A stretch of DNA of 64,000 nucleotides from Lichenicola cladoniae (GTDB lineage: Bacteria; Pseudomonadota; Alphaproteobacteria; Acetobacterales; Acetobacteraceae), in the NCBI RefSeq assembly GCF_013201075.1, contig NZ_CP053710.1, forward strand, positions 290,210 to 354,209. The letters are read 5' to 3'. The position numbers and the translations under genes are program-made. The notes beneath the pieces were generated by a model that worked only from the letters and a program-made list of their open reading frames with translations, was not told where the DNA came from and did no database searches. The stretch's first letter is position 1. Each line of letters opens with the position of its first letter. This document shows positions 35,979 to 45,193 of the stretch, piece after piece.

Positions 35979-37352
35979 AAACGTATGGCCCGCCCAGTCT
36001 GCAAGCGATCTTTGCGATCTGGTCAGTCTACGCCAACGTATCCAATCTCGGGACATTGTCCCGGCCAAGATGGAGGTCCGCACGTCCCGGTCCTCATAAA
36101 AACATCGGCGTCGAGCGCCATTTTTTGAACCAGGTTTCCAGAACACCAATCAACTCTCAGGCCACCTCGCATTAACCACCCGCAGACGCCATCAACCGTC
36201 CACGCCGGGTAAGCGCGGCCGGCCAATTCTATTGATTATGACACCGTTGCAGTCGTGAGCTCGAACCTCCGCCCACTCCGAAGCACTGCGCAGATGATCC
36301 GTACCAGCTTGGCGGCCAGCGCCACCACTACGGTGTTCACGTGCGCTGGCGCGAGCAAGCCGCGCAACCAGCCACCCATCGGGGTCTCACCCTTGGATAG
36401 CGACGGCAAGGCTGCACACGCACAGTGGATCAGCATCTTGCGCAGGTAGCCGTTACCGCGCTTGGTTATTCCCAGAAGCTTCGGCTTGCCGCCGGTCGTC
36501 ATCTGCTTGGGCACCAGCCCCGGCCAGGCGGCCAGGTCGCGTCCACGCCCGAAAGTCTAGGGGTTGCCGATGGCGGCCGCCAGCCCCGTCGCGTTCAGCG
36601 GGCCGATACCCGGGATCGTGGTCAAGAGGCGGGCGGTCTCGTTGGTGCGCGCCTTTACTGCGAATTCGGCGTCAAAACCCTCGATACGGCGATCCAGCCC
36701 GCTCCACTCGAGACGCAGATCGTCGACCAGCAGCCGGGTTCTTGCACTCAACCCAACGCCTTATCCGGCCAAAAGCGCCTCGAGGTGCAGTTCCACCTTG
36801 CGCCGTCCCTGCGGCACGATGATCCCACGCTCAAGCAGGATGGCGCGCAGCTGGTTGATCAGGGCGGTTCTCTCGCCGACCAGCCGGTCGCGGGCACGGT
36901 GCAGGCTCTGCATGTCGAGCTGTGTCTCACTCCTCAGCGTCACGAACCGCATCGTCGACCGCGTTGCCGCTTCGGCGATCGCCTCGGCATCCCGGTCATC
37001 ATTCTTCTGAGCCGTGACGTAGGGTCGGACATATTCCGGCGACATCAGCCGAACCTCGTGTCCTTGATCGCGAAATATCCGGCCAAGATGGTGCGCGCCA
37101 CAGCAGGCCTTCATTGCCATCACGCTGCTGGGCACGCTCGCTGCAAGCTTCAGGACGCCATCACGGTGGAGGCGACGCTTCAGGACAACGCACCCGGTTG
37201 TATCCAGCCCCACGACACTGCAGCTGTTCTTGCAGAGGTCGATACCCAATACTGCAATCTGCATTAGCCCAGCTCCTGTTTCTCCGGTTGCCCAAACAGC
37301 TTAGCGCTCCAGTTTTCGGTGTCGGAGAGATAAGGGGCGGGCCATCTCCTAA
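35979..37352 (-). mobile_element. IS110-family, IS1111-group element
   Basis: The element interrupts IS630 within an A-rich site (ACCTTAAAAAA on the left, CCTAAAAACAG on the right). Subterminal inverted repeats ATGGCCCGCCC at 35985-35995 and GGGCGGGCCAT at 37335-37345 are typical of the IS1111 group. About 250 noncoding bases (35985-36235) follow the transposase 3' end; in this group that end carries the bridge RNA. The exact ends are inferred from the interrupted frame. Confidence 0.75.
36236..37264 (-). pseudogene. IS110/IS1111 transposase with two in-frame stops
   Basis: The N-terminal DEDD domain starts MQIAVLGIDLCKNSCSVVGL and includes VRPYVTAQKNDDRDAEAIAE. A TAA at about 36760 follows LHLEALLAG. 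Next come SARTRLLVDDLRLEWSGLDR and TIPGIGPLNATGLAAAIGNP, then a TAG at about 36557, then LVPKQMTTGGKPKLLGITKR and GNGYLRKMLIHCA of the C-terminal domain. The reading frame never changes, so two point mutations inactivated it. Confidence 0.82.
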
Positions 37353-38023
37353 AAACAGCACACGCCAGCGAGCAGGAGCGGCCGGGCGTCGCCGTGCGCA
37401 GGCAGGCCTGGTTCGACGCCCAGCCAGACCTCGACCCGGCCCGTCTGGTCTTCATCGATGAAACAGGTGTTTCCACCAAGATGGCGCGCCTGCGCGCCCG
37501 CGCCCGGCGTGCTCACCGCTGCCGCGCGCCTGTTCCGCACGGGCACTGGAAGACCACCACCTTCACGGGCGCACTCCGGCTCTCCGGCATGACGGCACCA
37601 ATGGTGCTCGACGGTCCGATGAACGCCGAGGCGTTCCATGCCTACATCCAGCAGGTGATCGTCCCGACGTTGTGCTCAGGCGACATCGTCGTGATGGACA
37701 ACCTGGCCGCCCATATAGAGATGTTGCCTTTCGCGCCATGATCGATGCTGCAGGAGCCACGCTTCGATACCTGCCGCCCTACTCACCGGACTTCAATCCG
37801 ATCGAGAACGCGTTCGCCAAGCTGAAGGCGGTGCTGCGCAAGGCAGCCGCTCGGACCATCGATGACCTCTGGAACGCCATCCGCGACGCGCTCCCAACCT
37901 TCAGCCAACGCGAGTGCGAAAATTACTTCACGGCCGCAGGCTACGTGCCGGAACGATCAGACTCTGCTCTAGCATGCGGAACGGATAATTATCCCGGTCG
38001 AACCCAAGCTGGCCTGCGGGCCT

Positions 38024-38415
38024 TTGCTCATGCGACTGGCCGTGCCGTTGCTTCGCCACGAACGGCACAAGACTATCGCACCGCCCTTCGCCCGCTCGGG
38101 CGGTCAGCTGCTTTTCCACCTGATCAGCAAGCTCTACCGACAGACCTCGGGGTTCATCACCACCAACCTGATATTCGGCGAATGGCCCACTGTGTTCGGC
38201 GATCCCAAGACGACGACTGCGCTGCTCGACCGGATTACCCATCACTGCGACATCGTCGAGACCGGCAACGACAGCTGGCGCTTCAAGCACCGCAGCTAAC
38301 ACCACATAAATGATCCTTCGCGCTGCTTGCGCCCATCATCGACGCCGGCCAGCGCAATAAGGGGGTCCCTTTTGCATGCCGATCCGGGGGCCCGGTTCGA
38401 CGCTAATTTACAGGC
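38024..38415 (+). mobile_element. 3' fragment of an IS21-family element (IstB end)
   Basis: The plus frame to 38299 ends with the C-terminus of an IstB helper ATPase: [20 protein letters not shown] and [20 protein letters not shown]. Just after it, AATAAGGGGGTCCCTTTTGC and GGGGGCCCGGTT resemble the repeated end sequence of IS21-type elements. The Walker motifs and istA are absent. Confidence 0.75.
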
Positions 38416-38481
38416 CTGCTGTATGGAATCCTACACGGACCAACTCGCCGATCAAATCACGTCCCGATCGCCTGCATCCTA

Positions 38482-39573
38482 TCACACCTCGACCGCGGGA
38501 ACGGCGCCTTTTGAAGTCATCGGCGGGACACGACGCCGCCGCAGCCATGACCTCGGAGCGAGTAAAGGCAACCTCAGGCGGAAGGGCCAACTTCGACGAC
38601 GCTTGGGCGCACCTTCAACCGGATCTCCAAACCGATCACGTCGCTGTGCACTATAGGTCTTGTCGGTCTGCGGTTTGATGAACAAAACGACCACCTCAGG
38701 ATGAGCCGCGCGGACATGTTGCTCGAGGGCAATCACTTGTTGCTCGACTTGCAAAATCGTCCGCTCGTCAGAAAATTCCAGGCTGAGTGCGGCCAAGATC
38801 TGATCAGGAGAGAGCTGGACCGTCATTAGACCGTTCGCACGTGTGACGAATGGCTCGGCGGCAGCGATTGCCAGGATCGAGTGTGACAAATGCGGATCAG
38901 CACGCTCGCCTATCAGCAAGCTTTTGCTTTCGCGCGCCAGCAGGACAGCCGTCCCACCTAGGATCACGCCGATGACGATCGACGCCACGCCGTCCAAATA
39001 GGGTTGGTGGAATGCGACGGCAGAAGCGGTTCCAATTGCTGCGACTATGAGCCCCAACAGGGCCGCGCTGTTCTCGAACAGGATCATGAACGATGGTGGA
39101 TCCTTGCTGGCGCGAAAGGCCGCGTAAACACCAAGATCACCGCTGGCGGCGTCGAACTGCTTAAAGGACACCAGCCATGCCCATCCTTCCAGCCCAAACG
39201 CGACGCCAAGCACCAAATAGTTGATCAATGGATGCTGGATCGGTTCGGGGTGAAGTACGTGGTTGATGCCTTCAAAGACGGCAAATCCCGCGCCCAAGGC
39301 GAAAACCAGGAGGGCGACGATGAAGCTCCAAAAGTAGAGCTCGCGCCCGTAGCCCAATGGGTGTTCGATATCGGGCCGGCGCCCGGCGCGGCAAATGCCG
39401 TAGAGAAGCAGGATTTCGTTCCCCGCATCGACGAAGGAGTGGATCGCTTCGCTCGTCATGGCGGAACTGCCGGTCCACAGCGCGGCAGCGGACTTAGCCA
39501 GCGCGACTAGCACGTCTCCAGCCAAAGCGGTACGGACGGCCGGTGTAGAGGAATTTTTGCGTCTTGCTACCAT
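38482..39573 (-). CDS. Cation diffusion facilitator family transporter
   Basis: A 363-residue CDF protein that exports divalent metals (zinc, iron or cobalt type) from the cytoplasm by proton antiport. It has ALAKSAAALWTGSSAMTSEA with the metal-site IHSFVDAGNEILLLYGI, HPLGYGRELYFWSFIVALLV, further membrane helices, and YLDGVASIVIGVILGGTAVL. A C-terminal cytoplasmic domain follows from LIGERADPHLSHSILAIAAA. Family members usually end soon after the LFIKPQT segment. Here about 55 extra Arg/Pro-rich residues follow, which may be a frame run-on. The metal cannot be named. Confidence 0.85.
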   Translation of the reverse strand: MVARRKNSSTPAVRTALAGDVLVALAKSAAALWTGSSAMTSEAIHSFVDAGNEILLLYGICRAGRRPDIEHPLGYGRELYFWSFIVALLVFALGAGFAVFEGINHVLHPEPIQHPLINYLVLGVAFGLEGWAWLVSFKQFDAASGDLGVYAAFRASKDPPSFMILFENSAALLGLIVAAIGTASAVAFHQPYLDGVASIVIGVILGGTAVLLARESKSLLIGERADPHLSHSILAIAAAEPFVTRANGLMTVQLSPDQILAALSLEFSDERTILQVEQQVIALEQHVRAAHPEVVVLFIKPQTDKTYSAQRRDRFGDPVEGAPKRRRSWPFRLRLPLLAPRSWLRRRRVPPMTSKGAVPAVEV

Positions 39574-39662
39574 GAGTTTGTCCGACGAACTTGCGGCCCA
39601 AAGGCGGCGGCTTAGTCAATAGCTTTCGGTCGAGTTCGGAGTGCAAAGCGTGTTAGGCCGCC

Positions 39663-40835
39663 TCATCCAATCCGATCCGAGGCGAGATCAATGACGAAGC
39701 GATAGCGCACGTCCTTGCGTTCGACCCGAAGGTAAGATTCGTCGATCTGATCGGGGCGGATAAGCTCGATCTGCGGCCGAATGGCATTGGCGCTGCAATA
39801 GTCGACCACCTCCTGCGTCTCTGGCATCCCGCCGATGCAGGACCCTGCGATCGAGCGCCGTTGATTCCACAAGGCCCCGCCACTGACGCCCGCAATTACG
39901 CCAGGCGCGCCTACGTTGACGAAAATATCGTCCTGTCGGAGCCGCGGCAGGAAGGGTGCGACGTCGAACGGGAGAGGAATGGTTGAAAGCAGGAAATTGA
40001 AGCGGTTAGCCATCTGTTCGGCCAGCGGGATCGGATCGGTCGCAGCCGGTTGCCACACAACGACGTCCTTGGCGCCCATGGCATAAGCGTCCTTGGCCTT
40101 GTCCGCACTTGTCGTGAAGACGGTCGCTTTGGCGCCGCGATGGACCGCGAGCTTCAGTGCCGTATGCCCCAGCCCACCGAGCCCGATCACCGCGAAGCGT
40201 TGGCCCGAACCCAAGCGCCAATGCTGCATCGGGGAAAAGGTCGTGATGCCCGAGCACAACAACGGCGGGGTGAACGCCAGGTCCGCACCATCGGGAATTT
40301 TGACGACGAAGCGTTCGCGCACCACGATCCGTTCGGCATAGCCGCCGTAAGTACGCCCGGGACCACGCGGGTCGGGCGAGGCATAGGTCACCGTCGTGCC
40401 CTTAGTGCAATATTGCTCCAGACCCGCCTTGCAGCTGTCGACCATGCAGCCTACCCCGGCAAAATCTCCGGGCGAGAACCGGGTAACCGCTTGGCCGACG
40501 GCAGATACCCGACCCACAAACTCGTGCCCTGGCACCATTGGAAACGGCTGTTCGCCCCATTCCCCGCGGATCATGTGGATATCGCTATGGCACACGCCAC
40601 AATAGAGAATGTCGATGGCGACATCGTCCGGCAGGCGCGCGCGGCGGTCGATGTTCATGCTGTGGATCGGCCCGTTGCTGTAAAGCGCGCCATAAGCACG
40701 GGTAGGGGCGCCATGATGCTCGACGATCTGCGACGCGTCGCTCCGTGTCCACACGGTTTCCGTTCTGTCGGCGAATTTCTCCAGAAAGAATGTATCGGTC
40801 ACAACGGTATCCATGGTTTCGCGGGTGCCAGCCAT
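39663..40835 (-). CDS. adh: Zinc-dependent alcohol dehydrogenase (cinnamyl/YahK type)
   Basis: A 390-residue medium-chain NAD(P)H alcohol/aldehyde dehydrogenase. The catalytic zinc site is clear: CGVCHSDIHMIRGEWGEQPF and VPGHEFVGRVSAVGQ. The Rossmann fold has VIGLGGLGHTALKLA. The structural zinc loop is unusual. Family members have four closely spaced cysteines between GCMVDSC and GLEQYC; here the text runs CMVDSCKAGLEQYC, about six residues and two cysteines short. The first 30 residues are a non-conserved extension, and the ATG at 40814 (MDTVVTD) is an alternative start. A FixJ-like box lies 58 bases upstream. It is likely an NADH-consuming aldehyde reductase in fermentation. Confidence 0.88.
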   Translation of the reverse strand: MAGTRETMDTVVTDTFFLEKFADRTETVWTRSDASQIVEHHGAPTRAYGALYSNGPIHSMNIDRRARLPDDVAIDILYCGVCHSDIHMIRGEWGEQPFPMVPGHEFVGRVSAVGQAVTRFSPGDFAGVGCMVDSCKAGLEQYCTKGTTVTYASPDPRGPGRTYGGYAERIVVRERFVVKIPDGADLAFTPPLLCSGITTFSPMQHWRLGSGQRFAVIGLGGLGHTALKLAVHRGAKATVFTTSADKAKDAYAMGAKDVVVWQPAATDPIPLAEQMANRFNFLLSTIPLPFDVAPFLPRLRQDDIFVNVGAPGVIAGVSGGALWNQRRSIAGSCIGGMPETQEVVDYCSANAIRPQIELIRPDQIDESYLRVERKDVRYRFVIDLASDRIG

Positions 40836-40893
40836 GCCCAGCCGTTCGATCGCGACAAGCAGGGACGGGACTGCGCCAAGGCGCCCCCGCCCA

Positions 40894-40913
40894 ACAGGAT
40901 CGGAAACTACCTA
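40894..40913 (-). promoter_or_regulatory. FixJ-like box, adh
   Basis: TAGGTAGTTTCCGATCCTGT points to adh and ends 58 bases before its first ATG. Confidence 0.65.
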
Positions 40914-41063
40914 GGGACCGAGGATTCGAGGGGAGCGCCGCGACGTACGGGCATCTCCGCATTGTCCGCAGGTCACGACATATCCTTCGGCGGGTAGATC
41001 GCGCGTGTGAGAGAACGCCCGACCATACACGCATGTTTCAGCGAACCGCCTGCGTCGGCTTTA

Positions 41064-41926
41064 GAGCGCCTTTCAAAACCTCTTCTGCAGCGTGTTGAAG
41101 CAGATCAATGAGCAGGCGAGAGCGGTGAATGCGTGGTGGATATCGCTTCTGCGCTCGTAGCGCGTGACGAGCCGGCGGTAGCGGTTGATCCACGCGAAGG
41201 TCCGCTCGATGACCCACCTGTGTCGGCCCAGCTTCTCGCTGGTCTCGACGCCGCGCCGGGCGATGCGGGGTGAGATCCCACGGCGGCGGCAGGCCTGGCG
41301 GCAACGTCGGTGATCGTAGGCCTTGTCGGCGTGCAGCTTGTCCGGCCGGTGTCGTGCCCGGCCCGGCTTGCCGCCGATCGGCAGGATGCTGTCGAGCAGT
41401 TCCTCGAACGGCATGCTGTCGTTGGTGTTGGCGCCGGTCAGTATGAAGGCGAGCGGGATGCCGCTCCGGTCCGTGACGAGATGGCGTTTCGTGCCGAGCC
41501 TGCCTCGATCGGTCGGGTTTGGCCCTGTCTTGTCGCCCCCCTTTTTGCAGCCAGCGATGCGCTGTCCAGGCAGGCCCGGCTCCAGTCGATCCGGTCGGCC
41601 GCCCGCAGCCGACGCAGCAGTTCGCGGTGCAGTGCATCCCACACGCCCGCCTCTTGCCAATCCCGCAAGCGACGCCAGCACGTGATGCCCGAGCCGCACC
41701 CCACCTCAAGCGGTAGCATCTCCCACTGGATGCCGGTCCGTAGCACGAACAGGATCCCGGTCAGCGCCGCCCGATCCGGTACCCGCGGCCTGCCGCCCCG
41801 CGGTCGTGGCGGAGGCACGGGCAGCAACGGCTCGATGATCGACCAGAGGGCGTCGGAGACGAGAGGAGAAGCCATGTCTCCTCATGAATCAGATCGCCGG
41901 GCAGTACAAGGTTTTGAAAGGCGCTC
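41064..41926 (-). mobile_element. IS5-family (IS1031-type) element, 863 bp
   Basis: Perfect ends GAGCGCCTTTCAAAACCT and its inverse complement, with TTA duplicated at 41061-41063 and 41927-41929. The 3-base TNA target is that of the IS1031/ISL2 groups. The transposase occupies two frames and seems intact, so the element may be active. Confidence 0.9.
41073..41875 (-). CDS. IS5-family transposase made by -1 frameshifting
   Basis: The first frame starts at 41875 (MASPLVSDALWSIIEPLLPV) and includes GILFVLRTGIQWEMLPLEVG and WSRACLDSASLAAK. At a GCAAAAAGGGGGG run near 41545 the -1 frame takes over as CKKGGDKTGPNPTDRGRLGT. It continues with HLVTDRSGIPLAFILTGANT and the catalytic VIERTFAWINRYRRLVTRYE, and stops at 41073. 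An A-run slip is the usual expression route in this group. Confidence 0.82.
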
Positions 41927-41929
41927 TTA

Positions 41930-42077
41930 GCGTGGTGATGACCGTTGCCAGCACTGCAGTGCCTGCGAGGTCTGCGTAGATTCCGACGCTTTTCCGACTT
42001 CCAATCGACGCGGAGAACAGCGCTTTGGTCGCCCCATAGCCCGCGATGCAAAGGTTCATCATGTCCACGTCAATCAT
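41930..42077 (-). CDS. Fragment of an unidentified membrane protein gene, cut by IS
   Basis: The minus frame from an ATG at 42077 reads MIDVDMMNLCIAGYGATKAL, then SVGIYADLAGTAVLATVITT, and runs into the IS1031-type element. One hydrophobic helix is visible. Beyond the element the frame continues for about 45 arginine-rich codons that do not look like a membrane protein. I cannot identify the gene, and it may be only a remnant. Confidence 0.3.
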
Positions 42078-42254
42078 GCTTCCGTGAGAACAGTGAATTC
42101 GGCATCGATTTCAGCGGGCGGCGATATGTCTCGCTCCCACGGCCGCCCGATAAGAACGAATAGCGAAATGACAGGTCCGCCAATGGAAACCGAGTTGAAG
42201 CTTGATTTGGATGTGCAAGACGGGTCCACGGTCTATGCATCGCTGATCACGAGC

Positions 42255-42922
42255 TTCGGCCGTCCGACGGCGTAATCAGCAGCATCATGTTCGTGATCCG
42301 GGACGGCCTATGCCGGCGCGATGCGTCAAAGGAGTATGGACCGCACAAGACGATCTACAACCGCGTCATCAGTTGGAGCCGTCTGGGTGTATTCAACTGG
42401 ATTTTTCGGCACTGGCCGCTAAGGCTGGCAAACCCGACCAGTTTACGATCGAAGCGACACACCTGAAGGCGCACCGGACGGCGGCAAACCATTTGGAAAT
42501 GGCCTGTTCCCCACCGTATTGGACGCACAAAGGCCGCCTGAACTCAAAGCTCCACGCCGTCTGCGACGGCCAGGGCGGCCACTGGTCATGCTGCTTAGCG
42601 AAGGCCAGATGAGCGATTACAAGGGTGCGTACTCATGATCGAGGCACTCCCCGAGGCTAAGGCCATGCTCGCCGACCGGGGCTACGACGCCAATTGGTTC
42701 CGGACTGCGCTGACCGCGAGCGGCATCACTCCGTCCATCCCGTCAAAAGTCAATCACAAGGTGCCCGTCCCGCACAACCGCCCGCTCTACCGTCAACGTC
42801 ACAGAATTGAGAACATGTTCGGCAAGCTCAATGACTGGCGCATCCACACCCGCTATTACCGCTGCGCCCACACCTTCATGTCAGCCATCTGCATCGCAGC
42901 GACCGTCATCTTCTGGCTGTGA
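42255..42922 (+). pseudogene. Decayed IS5-type (IS427-like) transposase
   Basis: Related to the element at 7962-8792. Recognisable pieces in shifting frames are EYGPHKTIYNRVISWSRLGV, then a stop-filled middle, then LADRGYDANWFRTALTASGI and YRQRHRIENMFGKLNDWRIH to ICIAATVIFWL. No clear ends remain. Confidence 0.75.
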
Positions 42923-43009
42923 TCAATGAGTCCTGAGCCGAGGTGAAGGTGATACTTGCGGTCTGTAACAGCCCTCCTGGTCATTCATCGTTGCATGCGG
43001 TCCTTGCAA

Positions 43010-44074
43010 TCAATGTGATTTCGCTGGAGGCAGCGGCTGATACGGCTTGGCACCCATCCATGCGGTCAGCATGGCAGAACTGACGGCGAGCAGCACCGGT
43101 CCCACGATGATGCCAACGAGGCCAAACCCCGCGACGCCGCCAACCACTCCCACAATGACCAGCAGCATCGGCACGTCGGCTTCACGACGGATCAGGAATG
43201 GCCGTAACAGGTTGTCGATGACGATCGCCACTATCGTGACGACGAGCAGCAGCGTCGCCAGTCCGCCGTCCCGGAAGACGTACATCCACAGTACTGCCGG
43301 GATTAGGATGACCCCCGGTCCCGCCTGCAGCAGGCAGACGACAAAAGTCATCGCCGCTAGGATCAAGGCGAACGGCACGCCGGTGCACCGCAGACCGACG
43401 AAGGCGATCACGGCCTCCACCACAGCCGTGACCACCACGCCGATGGCCACGGCACGAATAGCGCGACCAGCTAAGTCCACCAGATTGCGACCTTGTCTGC
43501 CAGCAAGGCTACCGCCGACCTGCATCGCCAGCTCGGCCGCCGCCTCGCCTTTGGCGTGCAGCATCGCGGTCATGATGAGCGTCAGGAGGAGCCGCACAGC
43601 CATTCCTCCGAAGCTGCCGACGAAGCAAAACGACCAATGTGCCACCTGCCCGGCATAGGGCCTGATGCGCGACGCCAGTTCCGGGATACCCGCGTCGCGC
43701 GCCTGCTGCCAGGTCGTGACGATATGAGGGCCGACGGCCGGAATGCGCGATAGCCAGCGCGGCGGCTGCGGGATACGGAACGCGCTGGCGGCAAGCACCA
43801 GGCGGGGGACCTCGTCGCGATGGGCAACCAAAGTTGTCACCGCCAACCAGAACGGAATCATGAACACCAGCAGCGCGATCAGCGTGGTGATGCCGACCGC
43901 CAGAGCGCGGCTGCGCCAGAGCACCGCCTGGATGCGCAGCAGCAGAGGCCATGTGGACACGACGATGGTCACCGCCAGAACGAACGCCGCCAGGAACGGC
44001 CGGATGATCCAGACGGAAGCCAGAATCAGGGCTGCCGCCGCCAGGGCTGCAGGCAGTGCAGACCTGTTGATCAC
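43010..44074 (-). CDS. AI-2E/PerM-family permease
   Basis: A 354-residue inner-membrane protein with about eight hydrophobic helices. Typical family features are the early pair AALILASVWIIRPFLAAFVL and LLLRIQAVLWRSRALAVGIT, a soluble segment around SRIPAVGPHIVTTWQQARDA, and the C-terminal DNLLRPFLIRREADVPMLLV followed by a Gly-rich helix. Members export diverse solutes (autoinducer-2 in one case), so no substrate can be named. Its start overlaps the stop of the ribbon-helix-helix-like gene by four bases, which puts it in the same operon. Confidence 0.87.
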   Translation of the reverse strand: MINRSALPAALAAAALILASVWIIRPFLAAFVLAVTIVVSTWPLLLRIQAVLWRSRALAVGITTLIALLVFMIPFWLAVTTLVAHRDEVPRLVLAASAFRIPQPPRWLSRIPAVGPHIVTTWQQARDAGIPELASRIRPYAGQVAHWSFCFVGSFGGMAVRLLLTLIMTAMLHAKGEAAAELAMQVGGSLAGRQGRNLVDLAGRAIRAVAIGVVVTAVVEAVIAFVGLRCTGVPFALILAAMTFVVCLLQAGPGVILIPAVLWMYVFRDGGLATLLLVVTIVAIVIDNLLRPFLIRREADVPMLLVIVGVVGGVAGFGLVGIIVGPVLLAVSSAMLTAWMGAKPYQPLPPAKSH

Positions 44075-44535
44075 TGTGCCCCTCGTGCCGCCTTCAGCGC
44101 ATCGTTAATGAGCTCCTGAATAGTGATGTCGCGTTCAGCCGCCGCTTGGTGCAGCCAGCGGTGCATCGGCACCGACGCCCGGTAGGTCAGCGCCACCGTC
44201 GGTTCCGGCCGCACGAAGGCGAAGCTGTCCTGTCGCGGCTTGCGGGGAACACTGGCCTGGCCGTCGACCGCCGGCTCGAACAGCATGCTCTGCCCGGCAA
44301 TGTCGACCTTGGGCATGCGCTCCCGCTCCAGCGTCACCATGCTGCGGTCGAGCGCGGTCTGAATGATGTGCTGGCCGGTTGTCGTGTAGCGCTGCACCAG
44401 CCGTTTCAGGCGGTCGTAGCGGGGTGGATCCAGCCGCACCGTGACGGGGATCGTCCCGAGCTTGCGGGGGTGACGCACGTCACCCTGAGCCTGGAGCTCA
44501 GTCTTCGAAGGATCCGTGATCTCAGAGATCTGCAT
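44071..44535 (-). CDS. Ribbon-helix-helix-like DNA-binding protein
   Basis: A 154-residue protein. IPVTVRLDPPRYDRLKRLVQ with TTGQHIIQTALDRSMVTLER looks like a ribbon-helix-helix fold of the partition/antitoxin kind, and RASVPMHRWLHQAAAERDIT with IQELINDALKAA looks like a second such unit. It sits between a ScpA-like gene and a permease, overlapping the permease start. A decayed paralogue lies at 21045-21430. A role in replicon segregation or its control is inferred from the ScpA-like partner only. Confidence 0.6.
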   Translation of the reverse strand: MQISEITDPSKTELQAQGDVRHPRKLGTIPVTVRLDPPRYDRLKRLVQRYTTTGQHIIQTALDRSMVTLERERMPKVDIAGQSMLFEPAVDGQASVPRKPRQDSFAFVRPEPTVALTYRASVPMHRWLHQAAAERDITIQELINDALKAARGAQ

Positions 44536-44605
44536 GACGACTCCCGGTGCGACGCGTCCGACATGCTGAGTCTATGACGACGTGAATCCTCGATGCCAGC
44601 TCTCA

Positions 44606-45193
44606 TTAGGCGGCCTCCCCTTCAACATGGATCGGCTGCCAGAGTGTCTGCTGCTCCAGCGTGAGACTCCCACCGCGCGCGAGCTCCAGCCCGGCGATCA
44701 GCGTGGCGGCCAGCGCTGCCTTGCGTCGCAGCGGTTGGTGCGTGCCGGTCTCTCCAGTGCGGTCCTCCGGCAGAAACCACTCCAGCGACACCCGCTCGGT
44801 CTGCGCCGGCAGCAATCGAGTGATTCGGGCAAGTGCGTCGGCGACCGTCCAGAACGGCAGCCGCCGCAGCTGAAAGGCGTCTGCGTGCGAGGGCAGCCGC
44901 AACGCCACGAGGCACGCCCTGAGCAGTGCTGTTAGATCGTCGCGCCCGGCGTCATCTGCCAGCCCGGCATCATCGGTGTCCTTGTCGTCGGCGCTGAGCT
45001 CAGACGTGTATCCGGCACCCTGCCCTGCCCATGCCACCTCCGCCTACCCGCGCGCGAACACGTCGCGTCCCAGCTGCGGTTGCCGGTCGAGCCAGTCCGC
45101 TGCCACAGTCATCTCGGCGTGGCTGATCCACTGCCGGCGCAGCCCCTCCGCTTCATCGCACGCCGCCTGGGCGCCCGGCGCATCGGGCGGCAG
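44606..45193 (-). pseudogene. ScpA-like segregation/condensation protein, truncated
   Basis: The C-terminal winged-helix part is clear: FWTVADALARITRLLP, VSLEWFLPEDRTG and RRKAALAATLIAGLELARGG followed by SLTLEQQTLWQPI. Upstream in the same frame, WISHAEMTVAADWLDRQPQL and GRDVFARG precede a TAG at about 45047, then AEVAWAGQG. The IS3 element at 45194 removes the N-terminal half. A short product from 45037 is conceivable. Confidence 0.7.

Larger units (their letters stand above)
35635..37957 (+). pseudogene. IS630-family transposase, split by IS1111-type element
   Basis: The N-terminal part (35635 to about 35980) reads MGRTLSQDLRDRVIAAVDGG, with helix-turn-helix RNAAAARFGVAVATAVRWVR. The DDE part resumes near 37350 with FIDETGVSTKMARLRARARR and IVVMDNLAAH. 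A further frameshift near 37725 leads to LRYLPPYSPDFNPIENAFAK. So the gene is broken twice, once by insertion and once by frameshift. Confidence 0.82.
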
